From positions 1 through 20,741 of the forward strand of contig JAFDWI010000227.1 of NCBI GenBank assembly GCA_018268545.1: a stretch of 20,741 nt of DNA. The letters are read 5' to 3'. Both the position numbers and the translations under genes were made by a program. The DNA comes from Actinomycetota bacterium (GTDB lineage Bacteria > Actinomycetota > Acidimicrobiia > Acidimicrobiales > Iamiaceae). The notes beneath the pieces were generated by a model. It was not told the origin of the DNA. It did no database searches and was given only the letters and a program-made list of their open reading frames with translations. Position 1 is the stretch's first letter, and every line of letters begins with the position of its first letter. Shown here piece after piece: positions 7,847-15,723 of the stretch.

Positions 7847-8917
7847 ATGGTCGACCACGACGCGCCGTTCCTGGCCGCCTGCCGGGGCGAACGATCGAGC
7901 CGTGTTCCCGTGTGGTTCATGCGCCAGGCGGGGCGAAGCCTGCCGGAATATCGTGCGCTGCGAGGCACCGGGACGATCCTGGAAGCGATCCGGAACCCCG
8001 AACTCGCCGCCGAGATCACCCTGCAACCGGTGCGCCGCCACGGGGTCGACGCCGCCATCTTGTTCAACGACATCGTCGCCCCCCTCGCCGCGATCGGTGC
8101 CGGTGTCGAGCTCACCCCGGGCACCGGCCCGACCCTGGAACGGCCCTTCTCGACACGGGCCGACCTGGACCGGTTGCGTCCCCTCGAGGCGGACGTCGAC
8201 ATGCCCTATGTCTCCGAGACGATCGGGATCCTCGTCCGGGAACTCGGCGACGTGCCGCTCATCGGGTTCGCGGGCGCGCCTTTCACGCTTGCGAGCTATC
8301 TGATCGAAGGTGGGCCGAGCCGCACCTACGTGCGCACCAAGGCGATGCTGCTCGGCGAGCCGGCCCTGTTCGCCGAGCTGCTCGACCGGCTCGCCACGCT
8401 GTCGATCGCGGTGCTGCGTGCCCAGGTCGCCGCCGGGGTCTCGGCCGTGCAGTTGTTCGACTCCTGGGTCGGCGCGCTCGCGCCGGACACCTACGAGGCG
8501 ATGGTGTTGCCGGCGTCGCGGCGCGTGTTCGCCGAGGTCGCCGACCTGGGCGTGCCCCGGATCCATTTCGGGGTCGGGACCGGATCGCTGTTGGAGCTGA
8601 TGGCCGCGGCGGGCGCGGATGTCGTCGGCGTCGACTGGCGGGTGCCGTTGGACGACGCCCGCCGCCGTCTGGGACCGGACGTCGCGGTGCAGGGCAACCT
8701 GGATCCGGTGGTGTGTTTCGCTCCCTGGGATGCGGTCGCCGGCGCGACCCGGGCGGTGTTGGCTCGCAACGCGGGTCGGCCCGGTCACATCTTCAACCTG
8801 GGTCACGGTGTGCTGCCCGAGACCGATCCGGACGTGTTGACCCGCATCGTCGAGCTGGTCCACGCCGAGGGTCGCACCGACGGGGTCGAGGCGCCGATGG
8901 ACCTCGGTTCGCCGTGA
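7847..8917 (+). CDS. hemE: uroporphyrinogen decarboxylase
   Basis: HemE removes four acetate carboxyls from uroporphyrinogen III to give coproporphyrinogen III. The protein has 356 residues from ATG 7847, or 358 from the in-frame ATG at 7841. I prefer 7847 because of the -10 box spacing, but the two cannot be told apart by protein similarity. Signatures are complete. VPVWFMRQAGRSLPEYR holds the substrate-binding arginines. LIGFAGAPFTLASYLIEGG contains the conserved tyrosine. FDSWVGALAPDTYE, VVGVDWRVPLDDARR, QGNLDP and FNLGHGVLPETDPD follow in the usual order. It opens the plus-strand heme operon, and its stop overlaps the hemH start as GTGA. Confidence 0.97.
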   Translation: MVDHDAPFLAACRGERSSRVPVWFMRQAGRSLPEYRALRGTGTILEAIRNPELAAEITLQPVRRHGVDAAILFNDIVAPLAAIGAGVELTPGTGPTLERPFSTRADLDRLRPLEADVDMPYVSETIGILVRELGDVPLIGFAGAPFTLASYLIEGGPSRTYVRTKAMLLGEPALFAELLDRLATLSIAVLRAQVAAGVSAVQLFDSWVGALAPDTYEAMVLPASRRVFAEVADLGVPRIHFGVGTGSLLELMAAAGADVVGVDWRVPLDDARRRLGPDVAVQGNLDPVVCFAPWDAVAGATRAVLARNAGRPGHIFNLGHGVLPETDPDVLTRIVELVHAEGRTDGVEAPMDLGSP

Positions 8918-9831
8918 CGGTCGGGGTGGTCGTGATGGCGTACGGGACGCCCGCGTCGCTCGATGACGTCGAGGCCTACTACACCCACATCCGGCACGGT
9001 CGCCCACCCGAAGCCGCCCGGCTCGCGGAACTCGTCGGACGCTACGAATCGATCGGCGGGACGTCGCCACTCGCCGAGGTGACCGAGGCTCAACGCGTCG
9101 CGATCGCTGCTCGCCTCGAACAGGTCGTGCCCGGTGGGTTCATAGTCGAAGTGGGGACGAAGCACGCGCCGCCGTTCATCGAGGACACGGTCACCGCACT
9201 TGCCCGCGCCGGGGTTTCGCGCATCGTCGGACTCGCACTCGCCCCGCATTATTCGCGCGCCACGATCGGCGAGTACCACGCTCGTGCCACGGCAGCGGCT
9301 GCCGCTGCGGGCATCGACGACTACGACGGGATCGACCACTGGCATCTGGAGCCGAGCTATGTCGGATTCCTCGCCGACGCGATTCGCGACGCACGTGCGG
9401 CGATGGCGCCACGAACCCACGTCGTGTTCACGGCGCACTCGCTACCCGAACGCGCCCTCGAAGGCGACCCCTATGTCGACGAGTTGCACACTTCGGCTGC
9501 CGCGGTCGCCGACCGGGTCGGTCTGGCCGAGCGTGACTGGTCACTCGGCTGGCAGTCGGCGGGCCGAACAGCGGATGCCTGGCGGGGGCCCGACATCGGC
9601 GACGTGATCGACTCGATTGCCGCGGCCGACGACCACGACGGGGTGCTCGTGTGCCCCCAGGGGTTCGTCGCCGATCACCTCGAAGTGCTCTACGACCTCG
9701 ACGTGGTCGCGCGCGCCCGGGCCGATGCCGCCGGAATCGCGTTCGTACGCACCCGGTCCTTGAACGACGATCCGACGGTGATGGCGGCGCTCGCCGATCG
9801 CATCGTCGCCGCGGCGGCAGCGATCCGATGA
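8914..9831 (+). CDS. hemH: coproporphyrin III ferrochelatase (CpfC)
   Basis: CpfC inserts Fe2+ into coproporphyrin III to form coproheme. The start is GTG 8914, which overlaps the hemE stop as GTGA and gives 305 residues. A longer in-frame extension runs inside hemE and is not ferrochelatase-like. The sequence resembles the Bacillus enzyme closely. Tyr10 in VMAYGTP matches the porphyrin-iron ligand Tyr13 of B. subtilis. YYTHIRHGRPPE and IGGTSPLAEVTE follow. His175 in FTAHSLPER and Glu257 in GFVADHLEVLYD match the catalytic His183 and Glu264. Only one cysteine (Cys247) occurs, so the [2Fe-2S] cluster of mycobacterial ferrochelatases cannot be built. The final ATGA overlaps the next gene. Genes beside it make the coproporphyrin role more likely than the protoporphyrin one. 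Confidence 0.96.
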   Translation: MTVGVVVMAYGTPASLDDVEAYYTHIRHGRPPEAARLAELVGRYESIGGTSPLAEVTEAQRVAIAARLEQVVPGGFIVEVGTKHAPPFIEDTVTALARAGVSRIVGLALAPHYSRATIGEYHARATAAAAAAGIDDYDGIDHWHLEPSYVGFLADAIRDARAAMAPRTHVVFTAHSLPERALEGDPYVDELHTSAAAVADRVGLAERDWSLGWQSAGRTADAWRGPDIGDVIDSIAAADDHDGVLVCPQGFVADHLEVLYDLDVVARARADAAGIAFVRTRSLNDDPTVMAALADRIVAAAAAIR

Positions 9832-11198
9832 GGCGGATCGCGGTCGTCGGCGGTGGGATCACCGGACTCGCCGCAGCGTTCGAGGTGACCCGCAACGCGC
9901 GGGACGCACACGTGGTGCTGTTCGAATCGGGCGACCGGGTCGGTGGCAAGATCCGGACCAGCCGCGTCGCCGGGCACCCGGTCGACGAAGGAGCCGACGC
10001 ATTTCTGGTCCGCGTGCCCGATGCGGTCGAGCTCTGCAACGAACTGGAGCTGACCGACACGTTGGTCGCCCCTGCCGCCCGCGAGGCGTTCATCTACGTC
10101 GACGGTGTCCTGCGCCGGCCACCCGGCGCACAACTCACGGGCGTACCGACCGACCTCGAAGCGCTCGCGACCTCGGGGATCCTGTCGCCCGCCGGGCTCG
10201 ATCGTGCCCGGGACGACCTCACCTCGACCGCTCCCCCACTCCGGGGTGACGCGTCGATCGGCGCGGTCATCCGCCCACGCCTCGGCGACGAGGTGTACGA
10301 ACGCCTCGTCGGGCCGTTGGTCGGAGGCATCAACGCTGGCGATGCGGATGCGCTGAGCATCCGTGCCTGCGCGCCCCAGATCGCTGCCGCGGCCGAACGT
10401 GGCGGCAGCCTCATCGCCGCTGCCCGAGCGCTCCGATCCGAGGCGAGCGTGGACCCGACCGCGGCGATCTTCAACGCTCCCCGCGATGGTATGGGAGCGA
10501 TCGTCGACCGACTCGCAAAGGTCCTCGGTGCTTCGGTGCGGACCTCGTCGCCGGTTCGTCGGCTTCAGCCCGAAGGCACCCGCTGGCGGCTCGACGCCGA
10601 CCCGGAACCTTTCGACGGGGTCGTGCTCGCCACGCCCGCGGCGACGACGGCCCGGCTCGTCGACCACGCCGCGATCGCTGCGTCGCTCGGAGCGATCGAG
10701 ACGGTGTCGGTGGTGATGGTGACCCTGGCCTTACGACGCGACCGGGTGGCCCATCCACTGGACGGCAGTGGCTTTCTCGTTCCCGAACGGTCCGGCGTGC
10801 CCGACGGGTCCGGCGGAATCGTCACCGCGTGCTCGTTCGCGTCGACGAAGTGGGCGCACCTCGGTGACGACGACGTCGCGATCCTGCGGGTCTCGGCGGG
10901 TCGCGAACGAGACACCCGGGCGGTGGAGATGAGCGATCAGGTGCTCGTCGAGACCGTCACCGGTGAGCTGCGCTCAGCGATCGGGCTGTCGGGTGAACCC
11001 GACGAGGTGCGGGTCACCCGCTGGCACGATGCGTTCCCGCAGTACCGACCGGGCCACCTGGAACGGGTCGCCGAAATCGACGCGCATCTGACCACCGAAC
11101 TTCCCGGCATCGAGGTCGCGTGTGCGGCACTCCGAGGGGTCGGCGTCCCCGCTCGCATCCGCGAAGGCCGCGAAGCGGCCCGGAGGGTGACCGCCTGA
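9828..11198 (+). CDS. hemY: coproporphyrinogen III oxidase, HemY/HemG type (CgoX)
   Basis: This FAD-dependent oxidase of 456 residues belongs to the HemY protoporphyrinogen-oxidase family. In bacteria with HemQ it oxidises coproporphyrinogen III to coproporphyrin III with O2 (CgoX). The dinucleotide-binding motif RRIAVVGGGITGLAAAFEV opens the protein, and ESGDRVGGKIRTSRV plus DEGADAFLVRVPD complete the FAD site. GPLVGGINAGDADALSIR is a family signature. The C-terminal GVGVPARIREGREAA is the second FAD-contacting segment. The start ATG 9828 overlaps the hemH stop (ATGA), so the enzyme is probably made in step with the chelatase that uses its product. A monoamine-oxidase-like function is unlikely given this context. 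Confidence 0.94.
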   Translation: MRRIAVVGGGITGLAAAFEVTRNARDAHVVLFESGDRVGGKIRTSRVAGHPVDEGADAFLVRVPDAVELCNELELTDTLVAPAAREAFIYVDGVLRRPPGAQLTGVPTDLEALATSGILSPAGLDRARDDLTSTAPPLRGDASIGAVIRPRLGDEVYERLVGPLVGGINAGDADALSIRACAPQIAAAAERGGSLIAAARALRSEASVDPTAAIFNAPRDGMGAIVDRLAKVLGASVRTSSPVRRLQPEGTRWRLDADPEPFDGVVLATPAATTARLVDHAAIAASLGAIETVSVVMVTLALRRDRVAHPLDGSGFLVPERSGVPDGSGGIVTACSFASTKWAHLGDDDVAILRVSAGRERDTRAVEMSDQVLVETVTGELRSAIGLSGEPDEVRVTRWHDAFPQYRPGHLERVAEIDAHLTTELPGIEVACAALRGVGVPARIREGREAARRVTA

Positions 11199-11206
11199 CG
11201 CGGCGT

Positions 11207-11212
11207 TAGCCT
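11207..11212 (+). promoter_or_regulatory. candidate -10 box of hemQ (leaderless)
   Basis: TAGCCT fits TANNNT and ends 7 nt before the hemQ ATG at 11220. The 21-bp gap after hemY holds no Shine-Dalgarno, which suits a leaderless start. No -35 box is obvious. Confidence 0.45.
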
Positions 11213-11219
11213 CGGATCC

Positions 11220-11909
11220 ATGACCTCCGAATCCTCTCGTCCCACCGCAGGCCGGGGCGTCCTGCATCTCCTCGTGAAGACCACTGCCGCCACGGATCGA
11301 GCGGCTGTGACCGCCGCCGTCGAGGCGTTCCGCGGCGGCACCGACCAACAGGTCGTCTGCGTCGCGATCCTCGGCCACAAGGCCGACATCTGCTTCATGG
11401 CGCTCGGCCCGGACCTGTGGGAGCTGCGACGTTTCCAGACGGCTGTCGCCGCGGCGGGGCTCGACGTTGCGAACAGCTACGTGTCGCTCACCGAGGTCTC
11501 CGAGTACGCGGCCGGCATGCCCGAGTCGATGAAGCACGAACGTCTCTACCCGACCCTGCCACCCGGCGACCTGCGGGCGTTCTGCTTCTATCCCATGTCG
11601 AAACGCCGGAACCCCACGCAGAACTGGTACGACCTCGATTTCGAGGAACGCAAGCGGTTGATGCTCGAACACGGAGCATCAGGCAAGGCGTTCCGTGGTC
11701 GGGTGCAACAACTCGTCACCGGATCGACCGGCATCGACGATTTCGAGTGGGGCGTCACGCTGTTCGGCCGCCACCCCGACGATCTCAAGGAAGTCGTGTA
11801 CGCGCTCCGCTACGACGAAGCGTCCGTGCATTTCGGTGAGTTCGACTTCTTCGTCACGGGCACCGTCGCCGACCTCGACGACGTCCTCGACGTGGTCGGC
11901 GTCGCCTGA
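11220..11909 (+). CDS. hemQ: coproheme decarboxylase (HemQ/ChdC)
   Basis: ChdC turns coproheme into heme b by two oxidative decarboxylations driven by hydrogen peroxide, the last step of the coproporphyrin-dependent pathway. The 229-residue protein has the chlorite-dismutase-like fold signatures. Tyr124 in FCFYPMSKRR is the radical-forming catalytic tyrosine. NWYDLDFEERKRLMLEHG follows, and His151 is the proximal heme ligand; its 27-residue distance from Tyr124 equals that in the Listeria enzyme. FEWGVTLFGRHPDDLKEVVYALR closes the core. His106 in KHERLYP may be a distal residue like the one proposed in Corynebacterium, but I am unsure of that alignment. True chlorite dismutases lack the YPMxxR tyrosine motif. 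The gene ends 13 nt from the convergent kdpE stop. Confidence 0.96.
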   Translation: MTSESSRPTAGRGVLHLLVKTTAATDRAAVTAAVEAFRGGTDQQVVCVAILGHKADICFMALGPDLWELRRFQTAVAAAGLDVANSYVSLTEVSEYAAGMPESMKHERLYPTLPPGDLRAFCFYPMSKRRNPTQNWYDLDFEERKRLMLEHGASGKAFRGRVQQLVTGSTGIDDFEWGVTLFGRHPDDLKEVVYALRYDEASVHFGEFDFFVTGTVADLDDVLDVVGVA

Positions 11910-11922
11910 ACGGCGGAGACGC

Positions 11923-12621
11923 TCAGTCTGCCGGAATTGTGGAGGCCGGGTTCTCGAACCGGTAGCCCATTCCCGGTTCGGTGATGAAGTAGCGGGGTCG
12001 GCTCCGGTCCGGTTCGAGCTTCGCCCGGATGTGCGCGAAGTGCACCCGCAGGTAGTTCGACTCGTCGTGGTAGCCCGGCCCCCACACCTCCTGCAACAAT
12101 TGCGCGTGGGACACGAGCTTGCCCGTCTGGGCGACCAGCGCCTCGACGAGGCGCCATTCGATCGGGGTGAGTCGGACCTCGGTGTCGCCGCGCGTCACGC
12201 GTGTGGCGTCGAGGTCGACGACGAAGTCCGGAGTCTCGACGATCCGGACGGCCTCGTCGGCCACGACCCGTCGCAATGACGCGCGCAACCGGGCGAACAG
12301 CTCGTCCATGCCGAACGGTTTGGTCACGTAGTCGTCTGCGCCCGCGTCGAGCGCCACGACCTTGTCGCGTTCCGCGCCACGAGCGGAAAGCACCACGATC
12401 GGGACGTCGCTCGTCGTCCGGAGTTCGACGATCACCTCGATTCCGCTCATCCCGGGCAATCCGAGATCCAACAGCACCGCGTCGGGTTTGTGTTCGGCGG
12501 CGAGCCGCAGGGCCTCTTCACCGTCCGCGGCCAGTTCGGGCTCGTACCCGCGGGCACGGAGGTTCACGGCGAGGGCCCGACGCATCGGGGCCTCGTCGTC
12601 GACGACGAGCACGCGGCTCAC
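11923..12621 (-). CDS. kdpE: KdpE response regulator (OmpR family)
   Basis: This 232-residue two-component regulator should activate the kdp operon when phosphorylated by KdpD. The receiver domain spans residues 1-115, with the acidic pocket Asp8/Asp9, phospho-acceptor Asp52 in LLDLGLPGMSG and Lys101 in DDYVTKPF. A C-terminal OmpR-type winged helix follows (VRLTPIEWRLVEALV, then VWGPGYHDESNYLRVHFAHIR). That last segment is typical of KdpE among OmpR-like regulators. The start is GTG 12621, overlapping the kdpD stop as GTGA. It is the last gene of the operon and faces hemQ tail to tail. Its likely target, by inference, is the 11-bp repeat array at 19880-19907. Confidence 0.96.
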   Translation of the reverse strand: MSRVLVVDDEAPMRRALAVNLRARGYEPELAADGEEALRLAAEHKPDAVLLDLGLPGMSGIEVIVELRTTSDVPIVVLSARGAERDKVVALDAGADDYVTKPFGMDELFARLRASLRRVVADEAVRIVETPDFVVDLDATRVTRGDTEVRLTPIEWRLVEALVAQTGKLVSHAQLLQEVWGPGYHDESNYLRVHFAHIRAKLEPDRSRPRYFITEPGMGYRFENPASTIPAD

Positions 12622-15128
12622 CGGAACTCCTCCAAGGTCACGAGCATCGTCGTCCCGCCGCCGGGGGTGTCCTCGACCTCGAGGGTGCCGCCACAGGAAT
12701 GGACGAACCCGCTCGCGACCGCGAGACCGAGCCCGACCCCGGTGCCATGACGTCGATGTCGATCGTCCGATCGTTGGAACGGCTCGAACACCCGTGCACG
12801 TTCGGCCAACGGGATGCCCTGGCCACGGTCGACGACCCGGATGATCACCCGGTCTGCGACGGCACCCGCGTCGACCCGCACCGGAGTCCCCGGTGCAGTG
12901 TGGACCAATGCGTTGTCGACGAGGTTCGCGATCGCTCGTTCGAGCAACGCCGCATCGGCCCGAACGGTGGGAAGCCCGTCGGGCACATCGACGGTGACCC
13001 GCAACGATCGCGGACCGAGGCTGTCGAGAGCCGCGACGATCACGTCGTCGACCGCGACCGAACGCAGCTCCGGTGCGACCGAATCGGCGTGGATCCGCGA
13101 CATGTCCAACAAGTTCACCACGAGCGCGGTCATCCGATCGGTTTCGTCCTCGATGGTCGCGCGGAACTCGTCGACCTCGTCGTCGGTCAACACGATGTCT
13201 TGCTGGCGGAGACTGTCGATCGAGGCCTTGATGTTGGCCAGCGGTGTCCGCAGGTCATGGGAGACCGCTTGGAGGAGCGCGGCCCGGAGCTTGTTCGAAT
13301 CCTCGAGCACCGCGACCTCCGCTGCCTGCTCGCGAAGACGCTGACGGTCCAACGCCGCAGCAAGATGTGCCCCGAAGGTTTCGAGAACCCGCCGGTCGGC
13401 ACCGTCGGCGACGTCGCCACGAAGCGCGAGGATCAGACCATCTGCCAACTCGACGGTGTCATCGGCTTCGCTCGGACTCCCCGGAGGGTCGCCGTCGGTC
13501 GCATCGACGACCCACCCCTCGCCGTCGCGTCGCAGGAGCGATACGGCGTCGAAACCGAACGCACGTCGCACCTGGGTGAGCAACACCGGACGTGGGTCCG
13601 CATCGCCGAGGCTGCCGGCGAGGCCCGCGAGGGTCTCGGCTTCGGCGCCGGCACGCGCGGCTTCGGCGGTCCGGCGGGTCGCGACGAATACGAGGATCGA
13701 GACGATCGCGGCGACGAGCAGGTAGACGACGAGCGCAAGCACGTTGTCGGGCTCGACGATGGTGAACCGATGGTACGGCGGCGCGAAGTACCAGTTGGCG
13801 AGGAGGAACCCTGCGACCGCTGCGGCGATGGCCGGGAGCGCGCCTCCGGTCGCGGCCACCGCGACGACCACGAGGAGGTACAGCAACAGCACGCTCGACA
13901 GTTCGATGTCGCCACGCATGTGGGTCAAGATCACCGTGGTCACGGGCAGCACGACGGCAGCGAAGGCCCACGCCCCCCAGACGCGTCGCCGCGAGAGTCG
14001 CACCGGCGTCGACCGGAGGCGGCGCGGGAACCCTCCAGCCCCGTCGTCAACGTCATCGTCGTCCGGTGAGAACACCATGACGTCCACGCCGCCGGACTCG
14101 CGCACGACCCGGTTGATGACCGATCCGCGGGTCAGCTCCGCCCACCGACCACGCCGGCTGGACCCGAGCACGATGAGCGTCGCGTTCTCGGCGCGGGCGA
14201 AATCGGTGAGGGCACGGGCCACGTCGGGCGACGCGATCTCGTACCAAGTACCGCCGAGTTCCTCGAGAAGATGCCGGTGTCCGGCGAGGTTCGCATCGGC
14301 GTCACCGATGAGACCCGTCTGGACACGGATGTGCACGCCGATGAGCTCACCGTGGGTGCGTTGCGCGATGCGTGCGGCGCGTCGGATCAACGCCTCGCTC
14401 GCGGGTGCCCCGGTGACCGCGACGACGGCCCGCTCGCGGGTTTCCCACAGCTCGGAGATCTCGTGGTGCTCGCGGTACTGCTCGAGACCCAGATCGACCT
14501 GATCCGCGACCCAGAACATCGCGAGTTCCCGCAGCGCAGACAGATTCCCCGGGCGGAAGTAGTTGGTGAGCGCGGCGTCGATCTTGTCGGGAGCGTAGAT
14601 GTTGCCGTGCGCCATACGGCGCCGGAGCGCCTCGGGAGTCTGGTCGACGAGTTCGATCTGATCTGCGGCGCGCACGACGTCGTCGGGAACGGTTTCCTGC
14701 TGGACGACCCCGGTGATCTGGTGGACGACGTCGTTGACCGATTCGAGGTGTTGGATGTTCACCGTCGAGATCACGTCGATGCCGGCGTCGAGCAGTTCCG
14801 CGACGTCCTGCCACCGCTTGTCGTTGCGGGATCCGGGCACGTTCGTGTGCGCGAGTTCGTCCACGAGCGCGACCGCAGGCCGCCGAGCGAGGATCGCGTC
14901 GAGATCCATCTCGGAGAACGTGGATCCTCGGTACTCCACGGTCCGGCGTGGGATCACCTCCAGATCACCGACCTGTTCGACGGTCCGACGCCGATCATGG
15001 GTCTCGACGAATCCGACGACGACGTCGGTGCCACGGTCACGTCGACGACGCCCCTCGTTCAACATCGCATACGTCTTGCCGACCCCGGGGGCCGCGCCCA
15101 GGTAGATCCGCAACGAGCCGCGCTTCAT
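12618..15128 (-). CDS. kdpD: KdpD sensor histidine kinase
   Basis: The 836-residue membrane kinase senses low K+ or turgor and phosphorylates KdpE. Residues 1-210 are the cytoplasmic KdpD domain with Walker A GAAPGVGKT (11-19) and Walker B VALVDELAHTN. Residues about 230-355 form a universal-stress-like domain ending LGSSRRGRWAELTRGSV. Four membrane segments lie near 387-483, separated by short loops. A GAF-like region (about 500-600) precedes the HisKA box, where His624 in AVSHDLRTPLANIK is the phosphorylated residue. The ATPase part has NLVDNALVHT and GTGVGLGLAVASGF. Length is slightly below the 894 residues of E. coli. The ATG at 15128 lies 16 nt after kdpC without a clear Shine-Dalgarno. 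Confidence 0.97.
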   Translation of the reverse strand: MKRGSLRIYLGAAPGVGKTYAMLNEGRRRRDRGTDVVVGFVETHDRRRTVEQVGDLEVIPRRTVEYRGSTFSEMDLDAILARRPAVALVDELAHTNVPGSRNDKRWQDVAELLDAGIDVISTVNIQHLESVNDVVHQITGVVQQETVPDDVVRAADQIELVDQTPEALRRRMAHGNIYAPDKIDAALTNYFRPGNLSALRELAMFWVADQVDLGLEQYREHHEISELWETRERAVVAVTGAPASEALIRRAARIAQRTHGELIGVHIRVQTGLIGDADANLAGHRHLLEELGGTWYEIASPDVARALTDFARAENATLIVLGSSRRGRWAELTRGSVINRVVRESGGVDVMVFSPDDDDVDDGAGGFPRRLRSTPVRLSRRRVWGAWAFAAVVLPVTTVILTHMRGDIELSSVLLLYLLVVVAVAATGGALPAIAAAVAGFLLANWYFAPPYHRFTIVEPDNVLALVVYLLVAAIVSILVFVATRRTAEAARAGAEAETLAGLAGSLGDADPRPVLLTQVRRAFGFDAVSLLRRDGEGWVVDATDGDPPGSPSEADDTVELADGLILALRGDVADGADRRVLETFGAHLAAALDRQRLREQAAEVAVLEDSNKLRAALLQAVSHDLRTPLANIKASIDSLRQQDIVLTDDEVDEFRATIEDETDRMTALVVNLLDMSRIHADSVAPELRSVAVDDVIVAALDSLGPRSLRVTVDVPDGLPTVRADAALLERAIANLVDNALVHTAPGTPVRVDAGAVADRVIIRVVDRGQGIPLAERARVFEPFQRSDDRHRRHGTGVGLGLAVASGFVHSCGGTLEVEDTPGGGTTMLVTLEEFR

Positions 15129-15144
15129 GGAGACGATTCTGCCG

Positions 15145-15723
15145 TCACCGGACCCGCTGCAGGGCCAGATTCAACCCGAGGACGTCGACCCGACGTTCGC
15201 CGAGGAACCCGAGTGCGGGGCCGTGGGTATTACGGGCGACCAACCCGAGCACGACGGCGGCTTGCAGGTGGCGTGCACGGGCGACCCGCGGTGCCTGGAG
15301 CGTGGCATTGCGAAGCGAGATGTCCGGGTCGAGCCCCGAAGCCGACGCCGTGACGGCGTCGACGGGCACGGCCACGTCGGGTCCGAGGCCGTTCTCGGCA
15401 CGATAAGCGGCGACCCGGTCTTCGACGGTGCGAAGGAACGCCGGGTTCGTCGGCCCGAGGTTCGACGCGCCGCTCGCCATCGCGTCATAACCGTCACCGG
15501 CGGCCGACGGTCGCGGATGGAACCACTCCGGGCCGGTGAACGGCTGGCCGATCAGGCGTGACCCGACGACCTTGCCGTCGACGCGCACCAGCGAACGGTC
15601 CGCCCGGGCGGGAAACGCGACCCGGGCGATCCCGGTGACGGCGAGCGGGTAGAGCACGCCGGTCAACACGGTGAGCACGATGACCGCCCGGAGCGCCGGG
15701 ATGAGTTGTCTCCGCAACATCAC
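15145..15723 (-). CDS. kdpC: KdpC, potassium-transporting ATPase subunit C
   Basis: KdpC is the single-span subunit that helps hold KdpA and KdpB together. The 192-residue protein has one N-terminal membrane helix (residues about 10-32, AVIVLTVLTGVLYPLAVTG). Its extracytoplasmic domain carries the family motifs GSRLIGQPFTGPEWFHPRPSA, ASGASNLGPTNP and PVDAVTASASGLDPDIS. Two adjacent starts exist: GTG 15723, overlapping the kdpB stop as GTGA, or ATG 15720, sharing one base with it. Either implies coupling to kdpB. The C-terminus (VLGLNLALQRVR) is normal. Confidence 0.96.
   Translation of the reverse strand: MMLRRQLIPALRAVIVLTVLTGVLYPLAVTGIARVAFPARADRSLVRVDGKVVGSRLIGQPFTGPEWFHPRPSAAGDGYDAMASGASNLGPTNPAFLRTVEDRVAAYRAENGLGPDVAVPVDAVTASASGLDPDISLRNATLQAPRVARARHLQAAVVLGLVARNTHGPALGFLGERRVDVLGLNLALQRVR

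Noticed and set aside
5655..8303. 882-codon plus-strand open frame opposite hemC and hemA and into hemE
   Set aside because: It lies antisense to two well-supported genes, has arginine/aspartate-rich composition without domains, and is explained by GC-rich codon bias.
7795..8913. N-terminal extension of the ferrochelatase frame running through hemE
   Set aside because: The extension is out-of-frame hemE sequence. The GTG at 8914 overlapping the hemE stop gives a normal CpfC N-terminus.
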